Counted from the first letter of the stretch, positions 1-8,966 are shown. The stretch: DNA of 64,000 nt from Massilibacteroides vaginae (GCF_900178525.1 NZ_FXDJ01000009.1:186001-250000); one strand, 5' to 3'. Made by a program: numbers and translations. The notes: generated by a model not told the origin, from the letters alone.

Positions 1-37
1 AATATAAAGAAAGCATAGCCGTCAAATCCTTAAAACA

Positions 38-60
38 TAAACGATAATTCAGATCGTTTA
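38..60 (-). terminator. Weak hairpin after the Dabb gene
   Basis: Perfect 8-base inverted arms (TAAACGAT / ATCGTTTA) with a 7-base loop lie just past the stop codon of the Dabb gene. On the minus strand the hairpin is followed only by a short T-rich stretch, so it would be a weak intrinsic terminator or a 3' mRNA-end stabiliser. Confidence 0.35.
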
Positions 61-64
61 TTAC

Positions 65-463
65 TTATAACATTTCGAAATCCGATTCCTGAAAACGAAC
101 CACTTCCTTTTCCCATCTTTCGGCAACGAACTTATTGTGATCCGGATGATTGGTATAGGTGTCGAATTCTTTCTGATTCACAAAACGCATATAAAATCCA
201 TACTGGAAGTCATTCTTCGGACTTACCTGACGAAACGCCTGAAAGTCATGCACTCCGGGAATAGCCGTCAGGATAGTGTATCCGTCTTTCATGAATTTCT
301 TTGCATCAGGAGAACCTACCGGATGTTTCAAATCAAAGATTACGGTATGTATGATCTCTCCCTCCTTTAAACCGGCAGGAATTGCCGCACTCATAAAACC
401 TGTGGATGCGGCAGCTGTCAAAGCAACAGCTCCGGCATTCGCAAAAAACTTTCTTCTCTTCAT
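65..463 (-). CDS. Exported Dabb-domain protein
   Basis: About 132 residues. The N-terminus (MKRRKFF followed by an Ala-rich hydrophobic stretch) looks like a Tat-type or Sec signal. I start at this Met rather than one 10 codons upstream because it puts the arginine pair at the very N-terminus. The mature part (HTVIFDLKHP, then FMKDGYTILTAIPGVHDF and FQYGFYMRF) matches the stress-responsive alpha/beta-barrel (Dabb) family: small dimeric ferredoxin-like barrels whose substrate is usually unknown. The gene lies downstream of the DNA polymerase delta' gene on the same strand but is probably not functionally linked to it. The family call is fairly secure; the biochemical role is unknown. Confidence 0.75.
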   Translation of the reverse strand: MKRRKFFANAGAVALTAAASTGFMSAAIPAGLKEGEIIHTVIFDLKHPVGSPDAKKFMKDGYTILTAIPGVHDFQAFRQVSPKNDFQYGFYMRFVNQKEFDTYTNHPDHNKFVAERWEKEVVRFQESDFEML

Positions 464-518
464 AAATTTTAATTCATTAATGATATTACACAAAACTACG
501 GTGGAAGCTTCGCACCGC

Positions 519-1643
519 TTATTTTTTTATCAGAACGGTAAGCTGTAAAGACAGATCGAAAAAGACCATCTTCGCGTTTACATTCTGGGTGATATGCAGT
601 TCTGCTTTTGCAAGTTCGTCCATCAAATCAAAAACATTCCGCTCGTTAACAAACGGAGAGAATTTAACCGAGAAACCTGCTTCGGGCGCGTTCATATAGT
701 TCAGTTCCGGTGCCTGAAAACGATAGACAAAGTTTTCACGTATCAGGTGCTGACAATAAGAAAGAAAACCTTTTTGCCGCTCTCTACCGAGAGAAGCCAA
801 TTCATCTGCCGTAGCTTTCATTCCTTTTACGTTGCGCGCCCATGAATTACGCATCATACTCTTAAAAAGCTCCAGAAAATACTCTTTTTCCTCGCCAAGA
901 CTGATCGCCTCAACCGCTTTTAAATAATTACCTCCCGACAAATGAGCCACATGACGCGCATCATCAGGCGAAATACCGTATTGAGAGAGCATAGAAGCAA
1001 CAATAGCCTCCTGAGCAATCGGGCGGATAGTGATCCGTTGAGAACGAGACTGGATTGTACCCAATATCAGATCGGGCTGTTCAGACACCATCAAGATTAC
1101 GGTATTCTGCGGTGGCTCTTCTATTATTTTCAGCAATTTATTGGCACAGGTAGGATGTAGTTTTTCAGGAAGCCAGATCAACAAAATGCGGTATTCAGCT
1201 TCGTAAATACGAAGACTAAGCTTACGTACAATTTCATCACTTTCTTTCGAATAGATCAGCGGCTGGGAGTTTCCCGCGTCAATGGCTTCAAGCCAATTAT
1301 CCAAATTAAAATAAGTCCGGCTTCGCAGGAACGGTCGCCATTCAGCCAGGTAATCATCACATACCTCTTTCTTCTTATCTTTCTTGGCTACAATAGGATA
1401 GACAAAATGCAAATCCGGATGAGCATACTCATTATACTTTACACAAGAGGGACATCGTCCGCAAGCGTCAGCGTCTCCCCTATTCGTACAATTCAGGTAT
1501 CTGGCGTAAGCAAGCGCCAACGGAAAAGCTCCGGCACCCCCTGTTTCACAAAGCAATTGCGCATGCGGCACAATCCCCTTACAAGCAGACTCTATCAGCT
1601 TTTGTTTAACATCTTCCTGTCCAATGATATCTTTAAAGTACAT
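519..1643 (-). CDS. holB: DNA polymerase III subunit delta'
   Basis: 374 residues, the usual size for Bacteroidales. The N-terminal AAA+ fold opens with YFKDIIGQEDVKQKL. A four-cysteine zinc module (C52, C61, C64, C67) follows. The Walker A position reads GGAGAF and lacks the catalytic lysine, as expected for delta', the non-ATPase stator of the sliding-clamp loader. A sensor-type segment (KLLKIIEEPPQNTVILMVSE, about residues 169-188) contains the conserved EEPP and is followed by a SRSQR motif. It acts in the cytoplasm, loading the beta clamp at replication forks. It sits 15 bases downstream of the cyclophilin gene, so the two probably share a transcript. Confidence 0.9.
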   Translation of the reverse strand: MYFKDIIGQEDVKQKLIESACKGIVPHAQLLCETGGAGAFPLALAYARYLNCTNRGDADACGRCPSCVKYNEYAHPDLHFVYPIVAKKDKKKEVCDDYLAEWRPFLRSRTYFNLDNWLEAIDAGNSQPLIYSKESDEIVRKLSLRIYEAEYRILLIWLPEKLHPTCANKLLKIIEEPPQNTVILMVSEQPDLILGTIQSRSQRITIRPIAQEAIVASMLSQYGISPDDARHVAHLSGGNYLKAVEAISLGEEKEYFLELFKSMMRNSWARNVKGMKATADELASLGRERQKGFLSYCQHLIRENFVYRFQAPELNYMNAPEAGFSVKFSPFVNERNVFDLMDELAKAELHITQNVNAKMVFFDLSLQLTVLIKK

Positions 1644-1658
1644 GAGCTTTATTTATCT

Positions 1659-2468
1659 TTATTTCTGAAAAACTTTCGTACTGAGAACCATTACATCCTG
1701 CAACGGACGATCAAATTCATCCGTTTCTACAAGTGACATCTTTTCTACAATATCGAAGCCTTCTGTTACTTCACCAAAGATAGTAACAGAACCGTCTAAA
1801 TGTGGCACTCCGCCGGTTGTTTTATAATATGCTCGTCTTTCTTCCGGAATACGATAGGGTTCTACTGTAGCCAATGTGTCGGTTAGCATACGGTTCACGA
1901 TTACATCCAGCGAATCCGGCAACAAATCCGGTTGTTCGGCACAAACGCGCGCTTTAAATGTATGATAGAACCAATTCTTCCGGATATTATTGATCCGTTC
2001 TTCACGTTGATCCAGTTCTTCGTCCGTATGCAATTTCCCTTGCACAAAACAAAATTGGGTACCGGCAGAAGCGCGTTCGGGATTTGTGTCATCTATTTGT
2101 TTGGCGTCGATCAAGGCTCCTCGTTTATTGAAGTAATGCGGAAGAATCTCGGCAGGCACAGTATAGCCTCCCGACGAACTGCCATAACGAACACCCGGCT
2201 CATGTGCTTTACTATCCGGGTCGCCACCTTGCACTACGAAGTCTTTTATAATGCGATGAAACAATACGCTGTCGTGCGCGGCTGTCTGACAGAGTTTAAT
2301 AAAATTATCCCTGTGCAATGGCGTGTCGTCATACAACAGCACGGTTACATCACCCATTGATGTTTTGATTTTCACATAGACCGGTTTTGACGGGTCAAGT
2401 GCTTTTTCGGCACAACCTGCGGTCACGATCAAAAGCATAAGGAATAGAAAAACCTGCGGTAGTTTCAT
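1659..2468 (-). CDS. Cyclophilin-type peptidyl-prolyl isomerase lipoprotein
   Basis: 269 residues. The N-terminal signal ends in a lipobox (LIVTAGC), so the mature protein should be anchored in the cell envelope. Cyclophilin motifs are clear: VLFHRIIKDFVVQGGD around residues 89-104, TQFCFVQG, and DGSVTIFGEVTEGFDIVEKM near the C-terminus. About 70 charged, helical residues interrupt the barrel between TQFCFVQG and the GGVPHLDG segment, a longer insert than in ordinary cyclophilins. It likely catalyses proline isomerisation during folding of exported proteins. It is followed by holB and preceded by the U32 gene on the same strand. Confidence 0.88.
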   Translation of the reverse strand: MKLPQVFLFLMLLIVTAGCAEKALDPSKPVYVKIKTSMGDVTVLLYDDTPLHRDNFIKLCQTAAHDSVLFHRIIKDFVVQGGDPDSKAHEPGVRYGSSSGGYTVPAEILPHYFNKRGALIDAKQIDDTNPERASAGTQFCFVQGKLHTDEELDQREERINNIRKNWFYHTFKARVCAEQPDLLPDSLDVIVNRMLTDTLATVEPYRIPEERRAYYKTTGGVPHLDGSVTIFGEVTEGFDIVEKMSLVETDEFDRPLQDVMVLSTKVFQK

Positions 2469-2493
2469 GGCTTATTATTTATTGGGATTAATA

Positions 2494-4323
2494 TTATTGT
2501 TCGGCGAAAACTAACATTCTGCATACGCTACAATCGAAATTCAGGCGCAACCTCACGTCTTTATAGGATAAATAAAAGGGTTCCTTATAAACCGACTTTC
2601 CCTTTTGCCATACCGGACACCAGCCCATCGAATAGCGCAGACAATGCTTTGTGAACATCAGCGGAACATCTTTCTGAGCTACCGCTTCAAATGCGGGCTC
2701 TATTGTTTGCACACCGTGCGCCCGGTAAAAAGACTTGGCTTTACTATTAAGCACATTTCCCAGATAAGTTAATTGCCGTTCAGGATAAGGCAATGTGGGC
2801 CTAGCCTGTTTACGATCGGCTATCTCTTTGTTATAACGGATCCGCCGGTTGGCTAAAAGCTTGTCGGTTACCCTACGGCGCATATCAGCCAGAAGAGAAG
2901 AAGGCACAAACCAGTCTTTTTCCATCTGTATAGCAATAGCTACTGCTTCAAAAGGCGTATTTCCTAATTTGGATAGTTGCGTGCGGATATTTTCGTCCTG
3001 ATTTTTACGGGCCGGATCTTTCCGGAACGGTTCGGTAATTGTAGCACCTACGCCCGTTTCGTCTTTTATCCCCAAGGTAAAACCAAAACTATTGTCTGAA
3101 AAAGAGAGGTCTACTTTTAATTTCCGTTCAGCCGTCGGCTTATTCATTTCCTGCTCAAAAACATGATCGTAGTTACGAAACAAATTTGTCTTTGGCTTAA
3201 TTGTCGGCATGGATAGTGGGTATACCCTGTTTGCCTCTACTTTATTTACACGGAATCCTTCCAGCTCCCCTTTTTCGTTGATGAAGACTAATCCGTCTCC
3301 ATTATTGAGTTGTTTTACGCCTGCCACAGTAAAGGAGTTCCCTTTTATTTCTTTCACTACACCAACCGGTTCGCCCATTGATTTTGGTGTGTCGAATGAG
3401 GTAATATCCGGGCTACGTCCGTTAAGGAAGTAGGTGGTAAATCCTCTGTTGAAACTCTTTTCGGGCACGGGTTCAAACGTATAAGTGCTCTTTCCTACAG
3501 AAGAGCGTACAAATTCCGGTCTGCGGTCTAATATCGCGTCTAACTTTTTACGATAGTATGCCGTTATATTCTTTACATAAGCAACATCTTTCAGTCGGCC
3601 TTCTATCTTAAAAGAAGAAACACCGGCATCAAGCAATGCTTCCAGTTGATCCGAACGGTTTAAGTCTTTCAGCGAAAGCAGGTGCTTCTCACTCACAATT
3701 TCTTTACCTTCGGCATCCGTCATTGTGTAGGGCAAACGACAATATTGGGCGCATTCGCCCCGGTTCGCACTTCGTCCGCTTAGCGCCTGACTAAGAAAGC
3801 ATTGTCCGCTATAGCTTACACAAAGCGCACCGTGAACAAACAGCTCCAAACGCGCCGTGGTAGCTTCCGAAATGCCACGAATCTCATTCAATGACAATTC
3901 ACGGGCAAGCACTATTTGCGAAAATCCGGCCGACTCCAGAAAGCGAACTTTCTCTATCGTTCGATTATCCGTTTGTGTGCTGGCATGCAATGGAATTGGC
4001 GGCAGATCCAATTCCAGAATTCCCATATCCTGAACAATCAGCGCGTCAGCGCCGGCACGATACAAATCCCAGATCAGCGTAAGCGCATCTTCCAACTCAT
4101 GTTCATGCAACAGCGTGTTTAACGCCACATAGATGCGGGCATCAAAACGATGGGCATAATCACAAAGTGCAGCGATATCGGCCACTGAGTTACCGGCCAA
4201 CGCACGGGCTCCGAATTTCGGCGAACCGATATAAACGGCATCTGCCCCGTGATTTATCGCTTCTATCCCACAAGTTAAATCCTTTGCGGGAGACAACAAT
4301 TCTATCGCACGAACCTTACCCAT
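2494..4323 (-). CDS. U32-family RNA hydroxylation enzyme (TrhP/RlhA-like)
   Basis: 609 residues. The N-terminal TIM-barrel begins ELLSPAKDLTCGIEAINHGADAVYIG. The U32 signature is intact at residues 160-178 (ELFVHGALCVSYSGQCFLS), with C168, C175, C191 and C195 in the arrangement seen in this family. Characterised members (TrhP, RlhA) help form 5-hydroxylated pyrimidines in tRNA or 23S rRNA rather than acting as peptidases. The extra C-terminal domain, ending with a GWCP motif and a CSVC pair, makes it a long-form member. It overlaps nothing and starts 2 bases after the metA stop codon, so it is probably co-transcribed with metA. TrhP versus RlhA cannot be decided from sequence reading alone. 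Confidence 0.85.
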   Translation of the reverse strand: MGKVRAIELLSPAKDLTCGIEAINHGADAVYIGSPKFGARALAGNSVADIAALCDYAHRFDARIYVALNTLLHEHELEDALTLIWDLYRAGADALIVQDMGILELDLPPIPLHASTQTDNRTIEKVRFLESAGFSQIVLARELSLNEIRGISEATTARLELFVHGALCVSYSGQCFLSQALSGRSANRGECAQYCRLPYTMTDAEGKEIVSEKHLLSLKDLNRSDQLEALLDAGVSSFKIEGRLKDVAYVKNITAYYRKKLDAILDRRPEFVRSSVGKSTYTFEPVPEKSFNRGFTTYFLNGRSPDITSFDTPKSMGEPVGVVKEIKGNSFTVAGVKQLNNGDGLVFINEKGELEGFRVNKVEANRVYPLSMPTIKPKTNLFRNYDHVFEQEMNKPTAERKLKVDLSFSDNSFGFTLGIKDETGVGATITEPFRKDPARKNQDENIRTQLSKLGNTPFEAVAIAIQMEKDWFVPSSLLADMRRRVTDKLLANRRIRYNKEIADRKQARPTLPYPERQLTYLGNVLNSKAKSFYRAHGVQTIEPAFEAVAQKDVPLMFTKHCLRYSMGWCPVWQKGKSVYKEPFYLSYKDVRLRLNFDCSVCRMLVFAEQ

Positions 4324-4325
4324 AA

Positions 4326-5261
4326 TCAGGCTAATTCTCCCAGTTTTTGAATATCTTCAATCTTATACGGCGTTTCCTGATAGATATAATAATTCAGCCA
4401 ATTTGTGAATAACAAGTTGGCATGCCCCCGCCACAACACCAATGTGCCGTCGGCAGGATCGTTGTTTCTATAATAATTAGCAGGAACCTGAATATTCAGC
4501 CCTTTCGTACGGTCTCTTTGGTACTCGTCGCCAAGGGTATTGGGTGAGTATTCGGAATGGCCGGTAATATAAAATTCACGTCCTCCGCGACTCATCACCA
4601 TGTAGACGCCTGAGTCATTACTTTCCGAAATCAGTTTCAGTTCCGGAACACGAAGAATGTCTTCCCTTCGCACCTCCGTATGGCGGCTATGGGGAACAAA
4701 AAACTCATCGTCAAAACCTCTGAATATCGGCAACGAAGAATCTGAAACGCTATGTTTGAACACACCGAACATCTTGTTCGGCAGATCGTATTTAGGCACC
4801 TTGTAATGATGGAACAAGGCCGCTTGCGCTGCCCAGCAAACATAGAACGTAGAGGTTACATGCGTACGCGCCCAGTCAAATATCTGAGTTACCTCGTCCC
4901 AATAATTTACTTCCTCAAAAGGCAACTGCTCAACAGGAGCACCCGTAACAATCATGCCATCATAATAATCAGCGGATACATCTTCGAAATTCATATAAAA
5001 CTCCTGCATGTGGGCAACCGGCGTATGCTTATGGGTATGCCCTTTGATCTTCATAAAATGAAGCTCAATTTGCAAAGGACTATTACTCAATAAGCGCACC
5101 AGATCAGTTTCGGTAGTGATCTTCAGGGGCATTAAGTTAAGAACAATCATACGCAACGGACGAATATCCTGTTCGGACGCGCGAAGCGAATCCATAACGA
5201 ATATGTGTTCTTTTTTCAACAGCTCAATAGCCGGCAAATTCTTTTGTAAGTTTAATGGCAT
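4326..5261 (-). CDS. metAA: Homoserine O-acyltransferase, probably acetyl-CoA specific
   Basis: 311 residues, full-length MetA family. It makes the activated homoserine ester for methionine synthesis. The nucleophile is C142 in YVCWAAQAAL, and the HSEYSP motif carries the catalytic histidine. Residue 111, in GAPVEQLPF, is glutamate. In characterised MetA proteins Glu at this place goes with acetyl-CoA and Gly (as in E. coli) with succinyl-CoA, so the likely product is O-acetylhomoserine despite the common succinyltransferase label. It is the first gene of a minus-strand run (metA, U32, cyclophilin, holB). Its promoter must lie in the repeat-bearing 325-base gap upstream. Confidence 0.92.
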   Translation of the reverse strand: MPLNLQKNLPAIELLKKEHIFVMDSLRASEQDIRPLRMIVLNLMPLKITTETDLVRLLSNSPLQIELHFMKIKGHTHKHTPVAHMQEFYMNFEDVSADYYDGMIVTGAPVEQLPFEEVNYWDEVTQIFDWARTHVTSTFYVCWAAQAALFHHYKVPKYDLPNKMFGVFKHSVSDSSLPIFRGFDDEFFVPHSRHTEVRREDILRVPELKLISESNDSGVYMVMSRGGREFYITGHSEYSPNTLGDEYQRDRTKGLNIQVPANYYRNNDPADGTLVLWRGHANLLFTNWLNYYIYQETPYKIEDIQKLGELA

Positions 5262-5409
5262 CTCTAATCCTCTGTAGTTTGTAATAAAAACAAAAGTACA
5301 AAAAACTCACTACCTAAAGAAAGCATAACAAATAATAGATCAATTTTCCGAAAATAGCCAAACTTGCAAACAGCTCAAATCAGTTATTCGGAGCCATCCG
5401 TTTATTTGC

Positions 5410-5487
5410 ATCCTTTATAAAAAAAAACATATCCTTTATTTTTCAAAAAATATCCTTTATTTTTCGAAAAATAACCTTTATGTTTTT
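5410..5487 (-). repeat. Dispersed triple 21-base element, copy 1
   Basis: Read on the minus strand this contains three successive 21-base units beginning AAAGGTTAT, AAAGGATAT and AAAGGATAT, plus a partial fourth, AAAGGATG. Related copies lie near 15405, 46775 and 62717. It occupies the middle of the gap 5262-5586 between divergent metA and the MBL gene. I see no gene in that gap. The rest is A+T-rich and must hold both promoters. Confidence 0.85.
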
Positions 5488-5586
5488 CGGGCAAAAAAGA
5501 CATTGATTTTCAACGCCTTTAAAAATGCGTTTTTTTTACAAAATATTCCCTATATTTAGCTTCTACATTCATTAAATATAGAAACT

Positions 5587-6309
5587 ATGAAACAGCGTTT
5601 TATATTATTCTTAATGGGGTTATTCGTGACAGGAACTGTTATGGGTTCTTCGTTGAAAACCGATACATTCAAAACGCAGAATGGAGGAGAATTGATCATT
5701 ACTTTCATCAAGCACAGTAGTCTGATGCTTTCTTTTAATGGCAAGATCATTCATGTGGATCCTATTTCAAAGTATGTTGATTATGATGCGTTGCCTAAAG
5801 CGGATATTACGCTACTGACTCACGAGCACGGTGATCATTTAGATCAAGTGGCTTTGCAGAAAATAGAGAAAGCGGGTACAATCCTGGTTACTAATCAAGC
5901 CTGCCGGGATATTTTAGGGAAAGGAACCGTTATGAAAAATGGCGATAAATCCGAACCGACCGATTATCTCAAACTGGAAGCTGTTCCGGCCTACAATTAC
6001 ACCGAAGGAAGGACTCAATTTCATCCTCGCCACCGAGACAATGGCTTTGTTTTGACGTTTGACAATCTGCGGGTTTATATTGCAGGAGATACGGAAGATG
6101 TACCGGAGATGAAAAATCTCAAAGAGATCGACATTGCTTTCCTGCCTGTTAATCAGCCTTACACAATGACGATAGATCAGGCAGTTAACGCAACCAACAT
6201 GTTTTCTCCACGCATACTTTATCCTTATCATTGCGGAAACACACCGGTTCAGCAGCTGGCTGATAAGTTAGCCGGCAGCTCTACGGAGGTAAGACTTCGG
6301 GAGATGTAA
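5587..6309 (+). CDS. Secreted metallo-beta-lactamase-fold hydrolase
   Basis: 240 residues with a clear signal peptide (hydrophobic core in residues 5-19, cleavage near MGSS). The metal-binding motif THEHGDHLD gives H79, H81, D83 and H84. Further conserved points are VYIAGDTED around residue 160 and the late YPYHCGNTP histidine. This pattern matches the UlaG/L-ascorbate-6-phosphate-lactonase-like branch of the MBL superfamily, whose members act on lactones, phosphodiesters or acyl-phospholipids; here the protein is exported, so a cytoplasmic sugar-phosphate substrate is unlikely. The gene stands alone, divergent from metA and convergent with the Fsr-type pump. Confidence 0.8.
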   Translation: MKQRFILFLMGLFVTGTVMGSSLKTDTFKTQNGGELIITFIKHSSLMLSFNGKIIHVDPISKYVDYDALPKADITLLTHEHGDHLDQVALQKIEKAGTILVTNQACRDILGKGTVMKNGDKSEPTDYLKLEAVPAYNYTEGRTQFHPRHRDNGFVLTFDNLRVYIAGDTEDVPEMKNLKEIDIAFLPVNQPYTMTIDQAVNATNMFSPRILYPYHCGNTPVQQLADKLAGSSTEVRLREM

Positions 6310-6393
6310 GGGGTTAGGAGTTAGGAGTTAGAAGTTGGGAGTTAGGAGTTAGAAGTTGGGAGTTAGGAGTTGGGAGTTGGGAGTTGGGAGTTG
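6310..6393. repeat. Heptamer tandem repeat, 12 units
   Basis: Twelve head-to-tail 7-base units of GGAGTTA, GGAGTTG or GAAGTTG start right after the stop codon at 6309 and run to 4 bases before the stop of the convergent pump gene. The first half has a nested 21-base period (two GGAGTTA-like units then GAAGTTG). The last four units are identical GGAGTTG, which suggests recent slippage. It lies outside coding sequence. Confidence 0.95.
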
Positions 6394-6397
6394 ATTT

Positions 6398-7612
6398 TTA
6401 ATTTTTGTTTTCTGCTTTTTTGAGATCCGGCAGGAAAAAGGTGACCAAACCAAGTAACGGCATATAAGCGCAGACGTTGTAAACGGCTTCTATGCCGTAT
6501 GTGTCTGCCATGTCTCCGAGTACTGCCGAAGCTATTCCGGCAATGCCAAATGCCAATCCGAAGAAAAGCCCCGAAATGAGTCCTAATTTATAAGGAAGCA
6601 ATTCCTGCGCGTACAACAGAATAGCAGGAAACGCGGAGGCAAGCATCAGTCCGGCACAGAAACTCAACACAATAGTCAGAACCAAATTCACATGCGGCAT
6701 AAACAAGGTAAAAGGTGCTGCTCCTAGAATAGAAATCCAGATAACATATCTGCGTCCTATCTTATCTCCTATGGGACCGCCAAGAAGAGTTCCTGCCGCG
6801 GTAGCAAAGAGAAAGACAAATAAGTAGAATTGGGAATCCTGAACAGTAACACCGAATTTTTCTATCAGATAAAATGTATAATAGCTCGTCAGACTGGCCA
6901 TATATACATATTTAGAAAAAATCAGAATCAAAAGGATAGCAATAGCAAACAGGGTTGTTTTTTTAGGTAAAGGCATTTTTACATGCTTGGGTGCTGCTTG
7001 CTCTTCTATTTTTAGTAGCTGTAACCGCCTTTTATACCAGAGGCATACCGGAATCATAACCAGAATAGCAATAAAAGCCAATATGGCAAACAAGGCAATA
7101 TTCTCCCGCCCGTAAGGAGCCACAATCAAGGCTACCATTAATGGTCCTAAAGATCCGCCTAAATTGCCTCCCACCTGAAACAACGATTGCGCTAACCCAC
7201 GTTTCCCTCCGGAAGCCAATGAGGTTAATCGGGATGCTTCGGGGTGAAGAATGGACGATCCGAATCCGACTAAAGAGACAGAGATCAATACCCAGGTTAA
7301 TGTATGTGAGAATGCCAGACAAAGCATTCCGGCCAATGTGGAACTCATGCCAATAGGCAAAGACCAGGGCGACGGGTGTTTATCGAAATAAAGTCCCATA
7401 ATCGGTTGAAAAACCGAAGCAGACATCTGATAAATCAATGTGATTAAACCAATCTGGGCAAAGCTAAGTGCCAGATCATCCTTAAAAAGCGGATATACTG
7501 CTGCGATAACCGATTGCAAGAGATCGTTCAGGCAATGCGAGATACTAAGAATTATCAGTACTTTAAAGGCCGTTCCACTAACCGGCCGGGTAGAAGTTCC
7601 GTTTGTCATCAA
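6398..7612 (-). CDS. MFS efflux pump, fosmidomycin-resistance (Fsr) type
   Basis: 404 residues with about 12 predicted membrane helices. The opening SISHCLNDLLQSVIAAVYPLFKDDLALSFAQIGLI and the loop GLYFDKHPSPWSLPIGM are typical of the Fsr branch of the major facilitator superfamily, inner-membrane proton-driven exporters. A GGPIGDKIGRR loop between helices 8 and 9 is the repeated MFS signature. Its ATG overlaps the stop of the FHA gene by 4 bases, so the two are translationally coupled. The true substrate is unknown; the family name comes from one drug. Confidence 0.85.
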   Translation of the reverse strand: MMTNGTSTRPVSGTAFKVLIILSISHCLNDLLQSVIAAVYPLFKDDLALSFAQIGLITLIYQMSASVFQPIMGLYFDKHPSPWSLPIGMSSTLAGMLCLAFSHTLTWVLISVSLVGFGSSILHPEASRLTSLASGGKRGLAQSLFQVGGNLGGSLGPLMVALIVAPYGRENIALFAILAFIAILVMIPVCLWYKRRLQLLKIEEQAAPKHVKMPLPKKTTLFAIAILLILIFSKYVYMASLTSYYTFYLIEKFGVTVQDSQFYLFVFLFATAAGTLLGGPIGDKIGRRYVIWISILGAAPFTLFMPHVNLVLTIVLSFCAGLMLASAFPAILLYAQELLPYKLGLISGLFFGLAFGIAGIASAVLGDMADTYGIEAVYNVCAYMPLLGLVTFFLPDLKKAENKN

Positions 7613-8145
7613 TCATCTTCTGGCTTTTCACCAGCCTCGTGTAAAATAAATGTAGTTGCGCCAATAGTCACAACCGCCCCTCCTTCAATGAGCACCTGTT
7701 CTTTCTTGCCAAGGCAGTAATTATTTAAAAAGGTACCTGTCAGGCTGGGGAAATCCCGTAATGTGTAGCTATATGTTCCGTTATTTTCTTTTACATGAAT
7801 AACGCAATGCTTACGTCCTAAACTCGGGTCTGCGGTAATAATTTCGATATCAACCCCATCCGTGTCTTTATTACGACGCCCAATCAGGTTATCACCCGGT
7901 ACCAACGGGAAATATTGCTTAAAACCAAACGTATTTTCAATCACATGAATATACCCACAGGTATAATCTGCTTCTTTTACTTCTTTAATTTCTCCGGATT
8001 CAGTTTTAATCAATTTACGTCCTAAACGTATTTTGAATTGATGACCGCAACCCGGACAAACAAAGGCTAAAGCTTTTGCATCGGGAAACTTCTTTTCATC
8101 AAAAGTCAACTGATTATCACATTTCGGACAGAATATTCTCTTCAT
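7609..8145 (-). CDS. Zinc-ribbon plus FHA-domain protein
   Basis: 178 residues. An N-terminal zinc ribbon (C6, C9, C30, C33) is followed by an FHA domain around residues 75-165 with the usual GR...D, SLGRKHCVI and LNN elements. FHA domains bind phosphothreonine peptides, so this is probably a cytoplasmic signalling adaptor. No kinase or phosphatase gene is adjacent. The gene is coupled to the downstream MFS pump. A TACCTTTG -7 box lies 36 bases upstream of its ATG. Confidence 0.82.
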   Translation of the reverse strand: MKRIFCPKCDNQLTFDEKKFPDAKALAFVCPGCGHQFKIRLGRKLIKTESGEIKEVKEADYTCGYIHVIENTFGFKQYFPLVPGDNLIGRRNKDTDGVDIEIITADPSLGRKHCVIHVKENNGTYSYTLRDFPSLTGTFLNNYCLGKKEQVLIEGGAVVTIGATTFILHEAGEKPEDD

Positions 8146-8180
8146 AACCTACCTATATAAGACCTGTTTCTAAACGGTTG

Positions 8181-8188
8181 CAAAGGTA
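8181..8188 (-). promoter_or_regulatory. -7 box of the FHA/MFS operon
   Basis: TACCTTTG on the minus strand matches the Bacteroidetes TAnnTTTG -7 consensus. Nineteen bases upstream the strand reads TATG, one base off TTTG. The position fits a short leader to the ATG at 8145. Confidence 0.6.
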
Positions 8189-8210
8189 CACTTTTTTAGT
8201 ATATTGCCAT

Positions 8211-8251
8211 AAAAAAAACGAGAGTCGCGCGATTCACATCAGGCGACTCTC
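8211..8251 (-). terminator. Intrinsic terminator after tpx
   Basis: A 9-base stem (GAGAGTCGC / GCGACTCTC) is followed on the minus strand by a run of eight T. It lies 50 bases past the tpx stop codon. Confidence 0.85.
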
Positions 8252-8300
8252 TACACTAACCCTTAACTTTAACCAATGAAAAACAATAATCTACATTGTT

Positions 8301-8801
8301 TTACTTAAGAGACGCTAACGCAGCGTCATAATTTGGCTCTGAAGTTGTTTCAGAAACCAATTCTTCATATATTATTTTGCCGTCTTCTCCGACTACTATT
8401 ACCGCACGGGCTAAAAGTCCTTTCAGCGGTCCGTCTTCGAACAACAAGCCATATTTTTCTTCAAAGCAAGAACAACGAAAAGCAGATAGTGGTACCACCT
8501 TATCAATACCTTCCGTTGTACAGAAACGAGCATGCGCAAATGGCAAATCTTTTGAAAGTGCCAACACTACTGTGTTCTCTAATGAAGCTGCTTCTTTATT
8601 GAATCTTCTTACAGAAGCCGCGCAAACGGCCGTATCCAGACTCGGGAAGACATTTATTACCACTTTCTTCCCTTTTAAATCGCTTAATTTAAGTTCGGAT
8701 AAATCCGTTTTCACTCCTTTAAAGTCGGGAGCTAATGAGCCCACAACAGGTAAAGCACCATTTGTATGTACGTCGTTTCCTTTAAATTTTACTGTTGCCA
8801 T
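8301..8801 (-). CDS. tpx: Thiol peroxidase
   Basis: 166 residues, full length. The peroxidatic cysteine is C60 in LDTAVCAAS and the resolving cysteine is C94 in RFCTTEGI, the Tpx-type atypical 2-Cys arrangement. It reduces hydrogen and alkyl peroxides with electrons from thioredoxin. It is monocistronic: a strong terminator follows, and the rmuC gene diverges upstream. The divergent gap to rmuC is 165 bases and should carry both promoters. Confidence 0.95.
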   Translation of the reverse strand: MATVKFKGNDVHTNGALPVVGSLAPDFKGVKTDLSELKLSDLKGKKVVINVFPSLDTAVCAASVRRFNKEAASLENTVVLALSKDLPFAHARFCTTEGIDKVVPLSAFRCSCFEEKYGLLFEDGPLKGLLARAVIVVGEDGKIIYEELVSETTSEPNYDAALASLK

Positions 8802-8934
8802 TATGTTAATATCTTTTTATTGGTTTTTATAATTCCAAATATAGTCTTTATAAGTTTCATAAATAAAACAAGAGGTATATAAGATTGTTCCGGTTTTAAC
8901 TCTTTTTAAGTACCTATGAACAAGGGCTTATCTC

Positions 8935-8942
8935 TATCTTTG
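8935..8942 (+). promoter_or_regulatory. -7 box of rmuC
   Basis: TATCTTTG, a perfect TAnnTTTG box, lies 24 bases before the rmuC ATG. I did not find a good TTTG at the -33 spacing. Confidence 0.6.
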
Positions 8943-8966
8943 AATAAAATTTGATTAATTAATTTT

